64,000 bases of DNA. It comes from Pyrenochaeta sp. MPI-SDFR-AT-0127 (Eukaryota; Ascomycota; Dothideomycetes; Pleosporales; Cucurbitariaceae). The translations under genes were made by a program, and so were the position numbers. Under the pieces are notes generated by a model, which worked only from the letters and a program-made list of their open reading frames with translations, had not been told where the DNA came from and ran no database searches. The DNA lies in contig JAGTJM010000016.1 of assembly GCA_020747015.1 (NCBI GenBank), forward strand, positions 124,001 through 188,000, read 5' to 3'. This document shows positions 55,045 to 62,998 of the stretch, piece after piece (the stretch's first letter is position 1; each line of letters begins with the position of its first letter).

Positions 55045-55051
55045 TGAGTCA
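55045..55051. promoter_or_regulatory. GCN4/CPC1-type binding site TGAGTCA
   Basis: A perfect TGA(C/G)TCA palindrome lies 133 nt before the ATG of the four-codon ORF and 57 nt before the first candidate uORF. Autoactivation of cpc-1/GCN4-type genes through this motif is established in fungi. A single 7-mer can occur by chance, so only its position gives weight. Confidence 0.5.
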
Positions 55052-55101
55052 CACTTCGGAGGACGTTAGCGCGTCGCTTGATGTCTTATTAAATCCCCCA
55101 C

Positions 55102-55164
55102 ATGCCCTCGCTGCCTGATTTTCCCCTTCCATCCAACTCACCTCAACCACAAAGAAACACATAA
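55102..55164 (+). promoter_or_regulatory. cpc-1 leader: candidate uORF of 20 codons
   Basis: ATG CCC ... ACA TAA encodes MPSLPDFPLPSNSPQPQRNT. Twenty codons matches the size I recall for the first uORF of Neurospora cpc-1. It counts only if transcription starts upstream of 55102, which cannot be seen here. Confidence 0.45.
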
Positions 55165-55177
55165 GACAGTCACGATA

Positions 55178-55192
55178 ATGGCTGCCTCATAG
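55178..55192 (+). promoter_or_regulatory. cpc-1 leader: four-codon uORF
   Basis: ATG GCT GCC TCA TAG (MAAS). It resembles in size and opening the three-codon first uORF of yeast GCN4 (Met-Ala-Cys). Its TAG is also the last in-frame stop before the CPC1 frame opens. Alternative to, or partner of, the 20-codon uORF. Confidence 0.45.
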
Positions 55193-55687
55193 ATTTCTTG
55201 CGCGCCTCGACAAGCCGACATCTTGGATTCCCCAATTATACAACCACTCCCCACTTCAACCCCAACCTCAGAGTCTTCCGTTTTGGAACCTCTGAACTCA
55301 AGTCTAGCCTCGCGCAGCTTTAGTTCGCCGTCTCCCACCCCGTTCGACTTCACGTCGTCCACCACGGCTTCCCACCAGTCACCATGGCTTTCTTCACCAG
55401 CTCCCCAAGCCTCTCGGCACCAATCAAATACGAGTCAACCCGCATTCGCGCTTCCCCAGTCGGACTTCGTGCTCTACGATCAACCAGCTCAGGTCTCCCA
55501 ACGGCCTCCGCGAGCACCGAGCGCTCCTCAGCCTGGGCCTACGTTTAACAACGGCCAGCAATTCTACTCCAATTCTGCCCCATCATCCACCACAGAATTA
55601 CAGCAGCCTCTGTTACGCCAACGTCCCCCTGTTCCATTGTTTTCCAGCTCTAGCAATACCACTCACCAACTGAACAACGTCGCAAAT
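55193..55687 (+). other. ATG-less N-terminal extension of the CPC1 reading frame
   Basis: The CPC1 frame stays open for 165 codons 5' of its first ATG, with protein-like content: DSPIIQPLPTSTPTSESSVL, then FALPQSDFVLYDQPAQ. Near-cognate codons upstream of the 54-codon uORF include ATT 55193, ATC 55220, TTG 55223 and CTG near 55292. In Neurospora, non-AUG starts in such a conserved extension are established. An ordinary annotation would place the start either at 55688 or at a false upstream exon. Confidence 0.6.
55384..55548 (+). promoter_or_regulatory. cpc-1 leader: 54-codon inhibitory-type uORF2
   Basis: ATG in a strong context (CACCATGG) opens a 54-codon frame, MAFFTSSPSLSAPIKYES to AWAYV, out of frame with CPC1 and ending 139 nt before the CPC1 ATG. 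The length is close to the second uORF of Aspergillus cpcA (about 53 codons, from memory). In the GCN4-type mechanism this ORF captures ribosomes when eIF2 is active and is bypassed during amino-acid starvation. Confidence 0.65.
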
Positions 55688-56488
55688 ATGGCAGGTACGG
55701 TGCACGCATATGGTCAGACCAATCTGAAGCTCACCCTGCCCGCAGATTTGAACAGCAACAACTCCTTCGACTCGGGCGCAAGCCTGATGCCCAGCTTCCA
55801 GGCTGGAGTGTTCTCTTTGGACCAAGTGTCTGCGTTCACGGCCATCAACGATCCCTCCGTTGCTACCGGGTCCACGCGCACTGTGTCCCCCAAGGACATC
55901 TTCTCCGATGCCTTTGGATCTGCCCCACCATCTACGTCGTTCACAGACATGACTACCCCCGACGTACATGACTCTCCTTTCCTCAACGACAGCTTCGAGT
56001 GCTCTCCAATGTTCGGAGAACCTCTGCTCTCCGGCTCCAACAACTGGTTCACGTTGTTCCCCGAATCGGAGAACCAGACCACCGAGACGACCTATGCGCC
56101 TGCGGAGACTAATTATGCACATGCAATCGTCTCCCTCCCTTTGGAGCGCACGATCAGCAGCCAGTCGATGGATCGATCTGGCTCATCGAGCAACGGTTCT
56201 CCTATCGTTTTGGACAATTCTTCCAGGAGGAAGTCATCTATCACAAACTCTCCCGCTACAAACGGCATCAGCAAGTCTCGTCGTCGCAAAGCCACCCTTC
56301 CTTCCATCACCGTCGACCCCAACGACAAGGTCGCCATGAAGCGAGCTCGCAATACTCTTGCAGCTCGCGAATCTCGGCAAAGGAAGTTCGACCATGTCAG
56401 CGAGCTTGAGCGACGAAACTCTGAGCTTGAGGCTGAAATTGAAAAGTGGAAGAGCATTGCTATTGCTCATGGATACAGTGGACTATGA
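55688..56488 (+). CDS. cpc-1: Cross-pathway control bZIP activator CPC1 (GCN4/CpcA)
   Basis: From the first in-frame ATG (MAGTVHAYGQTNLKLTL) the protein is 266 residues, matching CPC1/CpcA/Gcn4 (about 245-280). An acidic activation region holds VHDSPFLNDSFECSPMFGEP and LSGSNNWFTLFPESENQ, where the WFTLFP core matches the aromatic activator motif of Gcn4. The C-terminal bZIP has basic region DKVAMKRARNTLAARESRQR and a short zipper with Leu spacing, HVSELERRNSELEAEIEKWK. CPC1 binds TGACTCA-type sites and induces amino-acid biosynthesis on starvation. The single exon is preceded by a leader of more than 500 nt with uORFs and a TGAGTCA element, so both transcriptional and translational control are expected. 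The frame also extends 5' without an ATG. No intron was needed. Confidence 0.9.
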   Translation: MAGTVHAYGQTNLKLTLPADLNSNNSFDSGASLMPSFQAGVFSLDQVSAFTAINDPSVATGSTRTVSPKDIFSDAFGSAPPSTSFTDMTTPDVHDSPFLNDSFECSPMFGEPLLSGSNNWFTLFPESENQTTETTYAPAETNYAHAIVSLPLERTISSQSMDRSGSSSNGSPIVLDNSSRRKSSITNSPATNGISKSRRRKATLPSITVDPNDKVAMKRARNTLAARESRQRKFDHVSELERRNSELEAEIEKWKSIAIAHGYSGL

Positions 56489-57670
56489 ATGTCCTCGTCT
56501 TTTGAAAATGGTTTTTAAGGAGCTGGTGAAGAAACCAGCCTTGCCTTTGGGCACAAGTTTCCTTTTCTGTTGTTTTCTGTTGTCATCTCTATGTCTCCTT
56601 TACCTACTGTGCGCCTTTCTGTCTCCGGATGGATGGTGCTTTTGTGTTGTTGGGTGGTTCTCCGACCGGTGTGCAGTCTCCCCCTGTGGTTGATTGACTC
56701 CTCCTGGTGTGGTTGTTAATGCGCTGTGAAATTGTCTGTATCAGATGAGAATTCTCAATGTTGCGAGTATAAGCCGGTGTCATGCCAAAGTCTTCGGGAT
56801 AGTTTCTTTATATATACACGTTCCATTCATGACTCTAGCTTTGCCGTGACTCCTCATAGGCTGTGACTGAAGCCTTGCCACTGTGACTGTTCACAGTGAC
56901 TAATGGTGGCTCACTCTGTGTCATCAGTGGTGCATACTTTGTTGAGATTTCAATCCAACATGAGAGCGCATCGTACACTTCCTCTGGTGCACATGAGGTT
57001 GCACCACGCTGATGACCTCGGTCCGGTTATCTCCGTATGGTCTCCGTCGCAACAGCTACCATAATAGGTATTGTTCTGTAGCGTATTACTTGCTGCTGCA
57101 CTAAGATCGCAGCCGAGCTAGATCTGCTTGTGATCCACTCATGATGTGCCCTGGACCAAGCGGTCGCCAAGTCGTCTCGCTGTGGCCATGACACAGTCTG
57201 AACCCATCACTCTGGCGGTGTTGAGTTCGAACTATTGTTCGTGGTCGTCTGAGCAATGATGAGACTGTAAATGTTCAACAAAGCTTGGATATGCAGAATC
57301 GACTACCATGATCTGTGGATGCTGCAAAGTCAGACACAACGGAGTCAGCATCCCTGTATTGTGAATGAGCGACAGGTCGAAGAATCGTATGCCATCTCTG
57401 AACAGTTACTCTCTGAGCGATCACTCTCTGCATCCTGCCACCCTGGATGTTCGTGGGCCCGCAAAACTTTACCCCGCATAGCAAAAATTCATGTCTGTTC
57501 GGATGTCCCGGCTTACAGTGGGGCTGGCCCATCCTCGAAGTGCAAACAGAACTAGGCCTTGCTGACGACAGGGCCTTTGTGGTGCAAACCAAAGCTGATG
57601 TGTCGCTGAAGCACGGCCAAATCTCTATCATAATCCAGATAGTTTCGTTTTGCCTCCACGAAGCTATTGA
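56489..57670. other. Intergenic, 3' of cpc-1
   Basis: About 1.2 kb. Starts with a T-rich 3' UTR. No gene, repeat or RNA was recognised before the tRNA. Confidence 0.45.
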
Positions 57671-57767
57671 GGTCAGATGGCCGAGTGGTCTAAGGCGCTG
57701 CGTTTAGGTCCGTTCTAAACATCCTCCGCAGTCTTCACGGGCGTGGGTTCGAATCCCACTCTGATCA
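57671..57767 (+). tRNA. tRNA-Leu (UAG) with a 17-nt intron
   Basis: Acceptor arms GGTCAGA and TCTGATC pair (one G-T pair), followed by the discriminator A. The D-arm GGCCGAGTGGTCTAAGGC is typical of class II Leu tRNA. The anticodon stem CTGCG/CGCAG encloses TTTAGGT-type loop sequence with anticodon TAG and about 17 extra nt (TCCGTTCTAAACATCCT), a normal tRNA intron position one base 3' of the anticodon. A long variable arm (TCTTCACGGGC) and TGGGTTCGAATCCCA T-arm complete it. A T-run follows at about 57785. Confidence 0.93.
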
Positions 57768-58331
57768 TGCTTCTAGTTGCCCACTTTTTTGCCCTTTTTC
57801 GTGTCTTTTTGCTGGGCGGTGTTGTGCATGGTGTTGTTCAGCAAGCGTGGTGCCCCACCATTGTCGAGCCGATTACTGCTACGAAAAGCAAGGCAAGCGA
57901 GTCTCCCTCCCAGATAACCAGCCATGCCGAATCAATCCGACGATCTGCTTCTCTCTGTACGTAAAGTCGCATTTGCAGTCAGTCACTGCATCAAAAATAA
58001 TGGCACTTTTCAATGAACAAGGGATTAACGTGTGTAGCTTCAATCGTCTCTCCGTAACGCACTCTCCACATTCGGCCCCGACAGCACTCAATATCGCAAT
58101 ATCAAACTGATGGTCGACGAGCATACGGCGAAACTTGCACTCGAAAATCTTTCAATCTCGTCGAGTGGCTCGCAGCAGCAAGATGAAGATGTGCGGATGG
58201 GATGAGGCAAGTCTTCTTGGAGGGAGAATCTGGTAACCACGGTGTATAATTAATAGAGAATCTCGTGGCCGAAGCGTTTTCTGTTTTCGAGTCAATAACC
58301 CCAAATACGCCCTCTCTCACCCCCCAAACAT
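57768..58331. other. AT-rich flank at the start of the repeat block
   Basis: About 560 nt after the tRNA with short motif-free ORFs. No clear repeat copy in this part. Confidence 0.4.
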
Positions 58332-58690
58332 GACCTAGAATACCTTCAAATGCTTTTTCAGTTATTATCAAGCTCTGTAACTATAGCTGAAGCCACTCTG
58401 GGTCTATTGAAAGACTAGTCGCCTGACTGACCCGCCGCTTGATGTGCTGATCTCACTCCGCGTTCCAGCAATGCACCTAGGATGCCTTCAGATGCTTTTG
58501 ACTTTACAAGAGAGTCTCTGAATATGGTTGAAGTTCTCCTGGCTCCTCTACAGACAGTCAAATGCCGAACCTAACAAAGGCCAAACGCAGGCTCCTCTAG
58601 TTCTAATCAACACACCTAGAATACCTTCAGGTACTTTTGGCTTTGTCAAAGAGCCTTGTAAATTTAGTTGAAGTTATGCAGGATTCTACA
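58332..58690 (+). repeat. Three spaced copies of a ~75-nt repeat
   Basis: Units at 58332-58410, 58474-58555 and 58613-58690, spaced about 140 nt, share ACCTAGAATACCTTCAG, then a GCTTTTGACTTT-like core and a TTAGTTGAAG-like end. A fourth divergent copy is at 60560-60645. They are AT-rich and non-coding. Origin unknown; perhaps part of a degraded element or a satellite-like array. Confidence 0.6.
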
Positions 58691-58720
58691 CAGAAGATTT
58701 CATTCGCTTGACCAAACTGG

Positions 58721-58835
58721 TGTGGAACAGCCCTCCTGCCGTCCAATGGCTGTGGAAGGAGAAACCCAGCCTCCAGCCTATATATAAGAGGCTCTTCCAT
58801 AATTAGTTAGTTCGGTAGCTTGTACATGATTCACG
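58721..58835 (+). mobile_element. LTR-like fragment
   Basis: Starts TGTGGAACAGCCCTCCTGCC and contains a TATATATAAG box and AGTTAGTTCGGTAGCTTGTA, all shared with the LTR-like sequences at 60385-60531 and (inverted) 59440-59579. It lacks the CCCCAACA end of the intact copies, so it is truncated and passes into a coding-like segment. Confidence 0.5.
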
Positions 58836-59366
58836 TTATAGCTTTCCTGGAAGCGGATGACAACGACATAATCCGTACTATGTTTACACCACAGGGAAGA
58901 GGCCTGTGGGCAAATAAAGGAATTTTCCCGCCCCTCTTTGACCTTACAAGCGGGAATGCGTCAAGGACCAAGAAAAGCACATCCAAGGCAGCAGCTGCTA
59001 CACCACCTGATAGCTGACCGCGTACAAAGTCTTCAGCTAAGAAACGCAAAGCACAGGAGACTGAGTCAGGAGACTGAGTCAGAAGACAGAGATGACAGCG
59101 ACAGCCGGGCACCTCCTCGAAAGCGGAGGAACGATACAAACGACAACGACGGCAACGATGGTTTGGGCAGCCAAGGAAACATCATAGAGGCTGGTTTTGA
59201 CACTGCAGGAGACAACTACGAGTTTCAGCTTCACAGCCAAGGAAACATCACAGAGGCGGGTCTTAACACTGTGGGAGATAACCGCGAGTTTCAGTTTCAC
59301 AGCCATAGTAGCGCTGATAAAGCTAGCGAACCACTGACTAAGGATAGCCAACCTCGAGACAGATAG
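58820..59366 (+). pseudogene. Degraded ORF with a 22-residue tandem repeat
   Basis: The first frame (58820-59017) reads MYMIHVIAFLEADDNDIIRT, then PLFDLTSGNASRTKKS, and stops at TGA. Coding character resumes in another frame: SRAPPRKRRNDTNDNDGNDG, then two 66-nt tandem copies (59169-59300) of a unit reading SQGNIIEAGFDTAGDNYEFQ LH and its variant SQGNITEAGLNTVGDNREFQ FH. The break, and its place directly after an LTR-like fragment, suggest a dead retroelement-associated or captured gene. Family not recognised. Confidence 0.45.
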
Positions 59367-59439
59367 CACTTTAATAGATACCTAGATAATATAGAAGTAT
59401 CAGCTAAGACTAGGCCTAATGATCCTAGTATATATATCT

Positions 59440-59640
59440 CAATGATCATGTACAAGCTACCGAGCTCAACTAACCATGCATCCGCCTTATATAGAGGAAG
59501 AGGGTGTGTCTCCTCCTTCCCTAGACATTAGCCTCCTCCTTCCACGGCCGCAGGATGGCAAGAGGGGCTAATCCATAACAGGTTGCCCCCCTCTGTCCTA
59601 GATGAGCTGTGTGGATTTATTGTGAATGATAAATGAACCT
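59440..59640 (-). mobile_element. Inverted LTR retroelement end (internal 3' end plus LTR part)
   Basis: On the minus strand: GTTCATTTATCATTCACAAT, a polypurine tract (AGAGGGGGGCAAC), then an LTR start TGTTATGGATTAGCCCC at 59579 and a TATATAAGG box. It mirrors 60330-60531 over about 170 nt. A PPT immediately before a TG-starting LTR is the signature of the 3' end of a Ty1/copia- or gypsy-type element. Confidence 0.55.
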
Positions 59641-59895
59641 CGTGAATAATCCCAGTCAACCTTTCCCTCTGCGCATGCATGAATCATCAATCAACTTTTC
59701 AAACTTTCCTTCTGTGCAGCCTTCCAATCCATTCCTCCGCTGTTCTGCGCCCCCAGATCGTCAAGATACCTTTCAAATGATTCGTTATGCAGTTTCTGGT
59801 TGTGTTCTGCTTCATTTGTTATTTTCCATCCTCTTGCGATCATCCTCACGATACTTCACCCACAGTGTATTAACGGCGCTCTGTGTATCATGACC

Positions 59896-60163
59896 TGTTG
59901 GGGTTTACCATAGTTAGAATAGAGAGCAGCCGTATCCTTAGCGAAGGGGCTGTTGTCTACGTATGTACCAGGATCTTCGGGCTTCACCTCCGGGGATACT
60001 CCCATACTATTTGACCATCTATCGAAGTGCCATTCGTCCAAAGTTTGGCTGGTACCAGGAGACCCAGCCTCCTCCTCTATATAAGGTTGATCCATAGTTA
60101 GTTGAACTCGGCCGCTTATACAAAATCATTGAGATTGACATTCCGTCACTGTGCACCCCAACA
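59896..60163 (+). mobile_element. Solo LTR-like element
   Basis: Bounded by TGTTGGGG and CCCCAACA, perfect 8-nt inverted ends with the TG...CA rule, 268 nt long. It contains CTATATAAGG and CATAGTTAGTTGAACTCGG, shared with the other LTR-like copies. I see no matching 5-bp target duplication (TGACC left, ATCAG right), so the insertion is old or recombined. Confidence 0.6.
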
Positions 60164-60329
60164 ATCAGGTAGCAGACGGCTAGAAACTAAGGCTCTAATA
60201 GAGTTAAAGTTTATAGAATATAGAGACTAGATAATAGAGACTGAAGTTTATTTAAAAGGTGCCTTGATAGGTTTAAGTTTGTAGAAAAGAAGGTGTAGAA
60301 AGAAAAGTTAATTAGGATTAATCCACAAG

Positions 60330-60531
60330 ATTTACTTATCATTCACAGAGATCCACAGTTTATCTAGAACTGAGCGGGGCAACATGTTATAGAACAGCCC
60401 TCCTACCGTCCCCTAGCTATGGAAGGCGAGGTCTAGCCTCCAGTCTATGTATAAGGCTCATCTATAGTTAGCTAGCTGGTAGCATATACATGATCTATGA
60501 GAATCATATCTGCTCACCATGCTCCCCAACA
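60330..60531 (+). mobile_element. LTR retroelement end (internal 3' end plus LTR)
   Basis: Reads TTATCATTCACAGAGATCC, GAGCGGGGCAACA (PPT-like), then LTR 60385-60531 from TGTTATAGAACAGCCC to CTCCCCAACA (147 nt). It is the inverted counterpart of 59440-59640. No reverse transcriptase or integrase sequence remains nearby. Confidence 0.55.
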
Positions 60532-60559
60532 CAAACTACATGATTTTCCTTCCAATTAG

Positions 60560-60645
60560 CATACCTAACATACCTTCACGTACCTTTTAGATGTATAAAA
60601 GAGCCCGGTAAATATCTGTGGAGCCATCCTAGCTCCTCCACAGTA
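60560..60645 (+). repeat. Fourth copy of the ~75-nt repeat
   Basis: ACCTAACATACCTTCACGTA, then GTATAAAAGAGCCCGGTAAA and TGTGGAGCCATCCTAGCTCC, matching the units at 58.33-58.69 kb with several changes. Confidence 0.5.
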
Positions 60646-60720
60646 GGATTCATCTTCCTGGTAGAGACACAGTGTGCAATTAGTCAAGCTCTAAGGCATA
60701 GAGAGTCCTTTGACGGCAGA

Positions 60721-60770
60721 TGATGTTTAGAACGACCCAGAACGCAGCGCCTTAGACCACTCGGCCACCG
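60721..60770 (-). pseudogene. tRNA-Leu 5' fragment including intron
   Basis: On the minus strand, GGTGGCCGAGTGGTCTAAGG, then CGCTGCGTTCTGGGTCGTTC, then TAAACATC matches the 5' half and intron of the tRNA-Leu at 57671 with about five differences. The anticodon region is altered and no 3' half (variable arm, T-arm) follows. Since the intron is retained, it derives from DNA, not from mature tRNA. Confidence 0.7.
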
Positions 60771-61573
60771 AATTGGCTCAAGGAACAAAGTATAGTAGGC
60801 GCGATACCTTATGAGGAGTATGATTGTACATCCATTTATACTGTGCAATGCGATGCTAGCAGGTTCCTTTTGGTAGGAGGTTCATGCTTCGATTCGAATG
60901 GCTCTTATATTAGAGGGGGCGACACTACAAGCTGACTGACTTTAATTCTGATGTAACAGTACTGAGTATCTCTGGCGCATATTCTAGACTCATATGTAAC
61001 AATGACACCAGAATGTATCAAACTACTAAGAATTGCTTTGGCCTCAGAAATGCGGCCTAGTACACGAGCGTTGTGATATATAAATTGATAACGATAGCGG
61101 AGCGCAAACAATAAGCACTACTTTCAAGTCGTCAGTACCACAAACTATCGACTTAGACTATTATATCCTAATAATAGATTAACATTCTCAACTACACAAG
61201 GCAATAACCCACCAACATAGCAAAAGCGACTTTTTCAGAACAAGACTTGTAGTGCTGCACCATGCAAGCATTAACCACGGATATTGCTGCAGTTACTCTA
61301 CATAGCAGAATGAGTAAGCACGTCAACTGCCCAGCAACATATACCGTACTGCGTTGAAGAACATTGCGGTCGCGCTCTTTGATGGTGGTAATGCAATGAT
61401 ATGATAGGCTGTTGTGTTGGCTTTGAAATACAAATGAGGGGTGTCGGAGCACTAAAATGGGGTCATCACGATCCGACGTCACTACTTAGGTACTTATCGC
61501 CTTCCCAGGTCTGCAAGTCTGCCCCAAACTTCAGAAACTATTAGTTGTTTTCAATCTCCTGCTTTATTCCACA
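60771..61573. other. Intergenic upstream of the epoxide hydrolase
   Basis: About 800 nt, AT-rich, with no gene. The last part should be the epoxide hydrolase promoter. Confidence 0.4.
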
Positions 61574-62861
61574 ATGGTCTCGCAACCTTCGCCATACACA
61601 ATCTCTGTCCCCGACTCGGCTCTTGAGAGACTTCGGAGAAAGCTGTCAGACGCAGACTACCCTGATGAACTTGATACTGAGGATCAATGGCCCTACGGCT
61701 CACCTTTGTCAGATGTTAGACGCCTAGCAAAGCACTGGGAATCTGGCTTCGACTGGCGTAAGGCAGAAACGAAACTTAATGAGCTTCCGAACTTTAGGAA
61801 GAAAGTTGCAATAGAGGGTTTCGGCGATATCGATGTCCATTTCGTATGGAAGAAGAGTTCCAACCCAAACGCGATACCTTTACTTTTCTGCCACGGGTGG
61901 CCTGGTTCCTTCATCGAAGTTACAAAATTACTTCCACTTCTGGAAGCCGGCGAAAAGGAGGGGAAGCCCTCGTTCCACATCATCGCGCCTTCATTGCCGA
62001 ATTTTGGGTTTAGCCAGAGAATAACAAAACCTGGCTTCGCGCTGTCACAGTATGCAGAGACTTGCCATCACCTAATGCAAGACCTTGGATATGACAAATA
62101 CACAACTCAGGGGGGAGATTGGGGTTATTACATAACTCGCATAATGGGCGTCCTCTATCCATCTCATGTTCTTGCTAGCCATATCAACATGATTCGTGCC
62201 TCGCCTCCAACCTTCACCTCTCAACCAGCTTTAGCTCTCCAGCATGCCCTGACTCCATACACGGAGGCCGAATCGAATGGGATCAAGCGATCAGACTGGT
62301 TTATCAACGAGGGCCAAGCATATCGCATCTTGCAATCGACGAGGCCGCAGACGATCTCTTATGCCTTTGCTGACAGTCCTGTAACACTGCTTGCCTGGAT
62401 CTACGAGAAGCTAGTTAACTGGACGGACGACTACCCTTGGACGGATGATGAAATCTTAACATGGATCAGCGTCTACTGGTTCAGCACTGCTGGGCCAAAT
62501 GCGCACGTGAGGATATATTACGAGGCGCAACACAACCCTACAGATCAGGTTCCAAGCAGAGATCGAGCAGCTCAGTGGGTCGATCGTGTGAAGCTAGCCC
62601 TAGCCTATTTCCCAAAAGAGCTGAGTGTCGTCCCGAGAACCTGGGGGAAAACTTTAGGCAAGTGTTTGAGCTTTATATTTCCAGGGAACGAAGCATATTA
62701 ATGAACGCACAGGCCCTGTTGTTCAAGTGTCCGATAACGATAAAGGAGGCCATTTTGCTGCCTGGGAAAGACCCGATGTTATCGCTGGTGACTTGCAGAA
62801 GATGTTCGGGAAGGGTGGTCCATGCTACAAAATCGTACCTGACAAATCTGGGTATTCATAA
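61574..62861 (+). CDS. Epoxide hydrolase (alpha/beta hydrolase, EHN family) with a GC-AG intron
   Basis: Exons 61574-62657 and 62713-62861 give 410 residues. The N-terminal EHN region reads MVSQPSPYTISVPDSALERL, then YPDELDTEDQWPYGSPLSD. The fold has the oxyanion motif LLFCHGWPGSFIE, the nucleophilic Asp in TQGGDWGYYITR and the catalytic His in DKGGHFAAWERPD. The His segment is reached only through an intron with a GC donor (TTAG|GCAAGT...CACAG|GCCC, 55 nt), giving KTLGPVVQVSDNDKGGHF; without it the frame ends at 62701 before the catalytic His. The family opens epoxides to vicinal diols, acting in detoxification or secondary metabolism. Length is usual (about 400). It is convergent with a membrane protein gene, 137 nt apart, and lies next to the repeat block; physiological substrate unknown. 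Confidence 0.88.
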
Positions 62862-62998
62862 ACCACTTCCGACATCTGGAAGCTTGAATCTGATATTTGG
62901 CGGTGTCTGACAAGGAATATATGTGATCTTTTCAGTTCCGGAATGCCATCAGTGTTGATGCTGAGTCATTATCCGTCTCACGCAAGTTTGTGTTTTCG

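Noticed and set aside
54609..55052. 147-codon minus-strand ORF next to cpc-1
   Set aside because: Overlaps the cpc-1 promoter with the TGAGTCA site; no recognisable family. A real gene is not excluded but not supported.
55223..55687. CPC1 start at the TTG of 55223 as an ordinary N-terminus
   Set aside because: There is no ATG in this frame after the TAG at 55190; treated as a possible non-AUG extension instead of a normal start.
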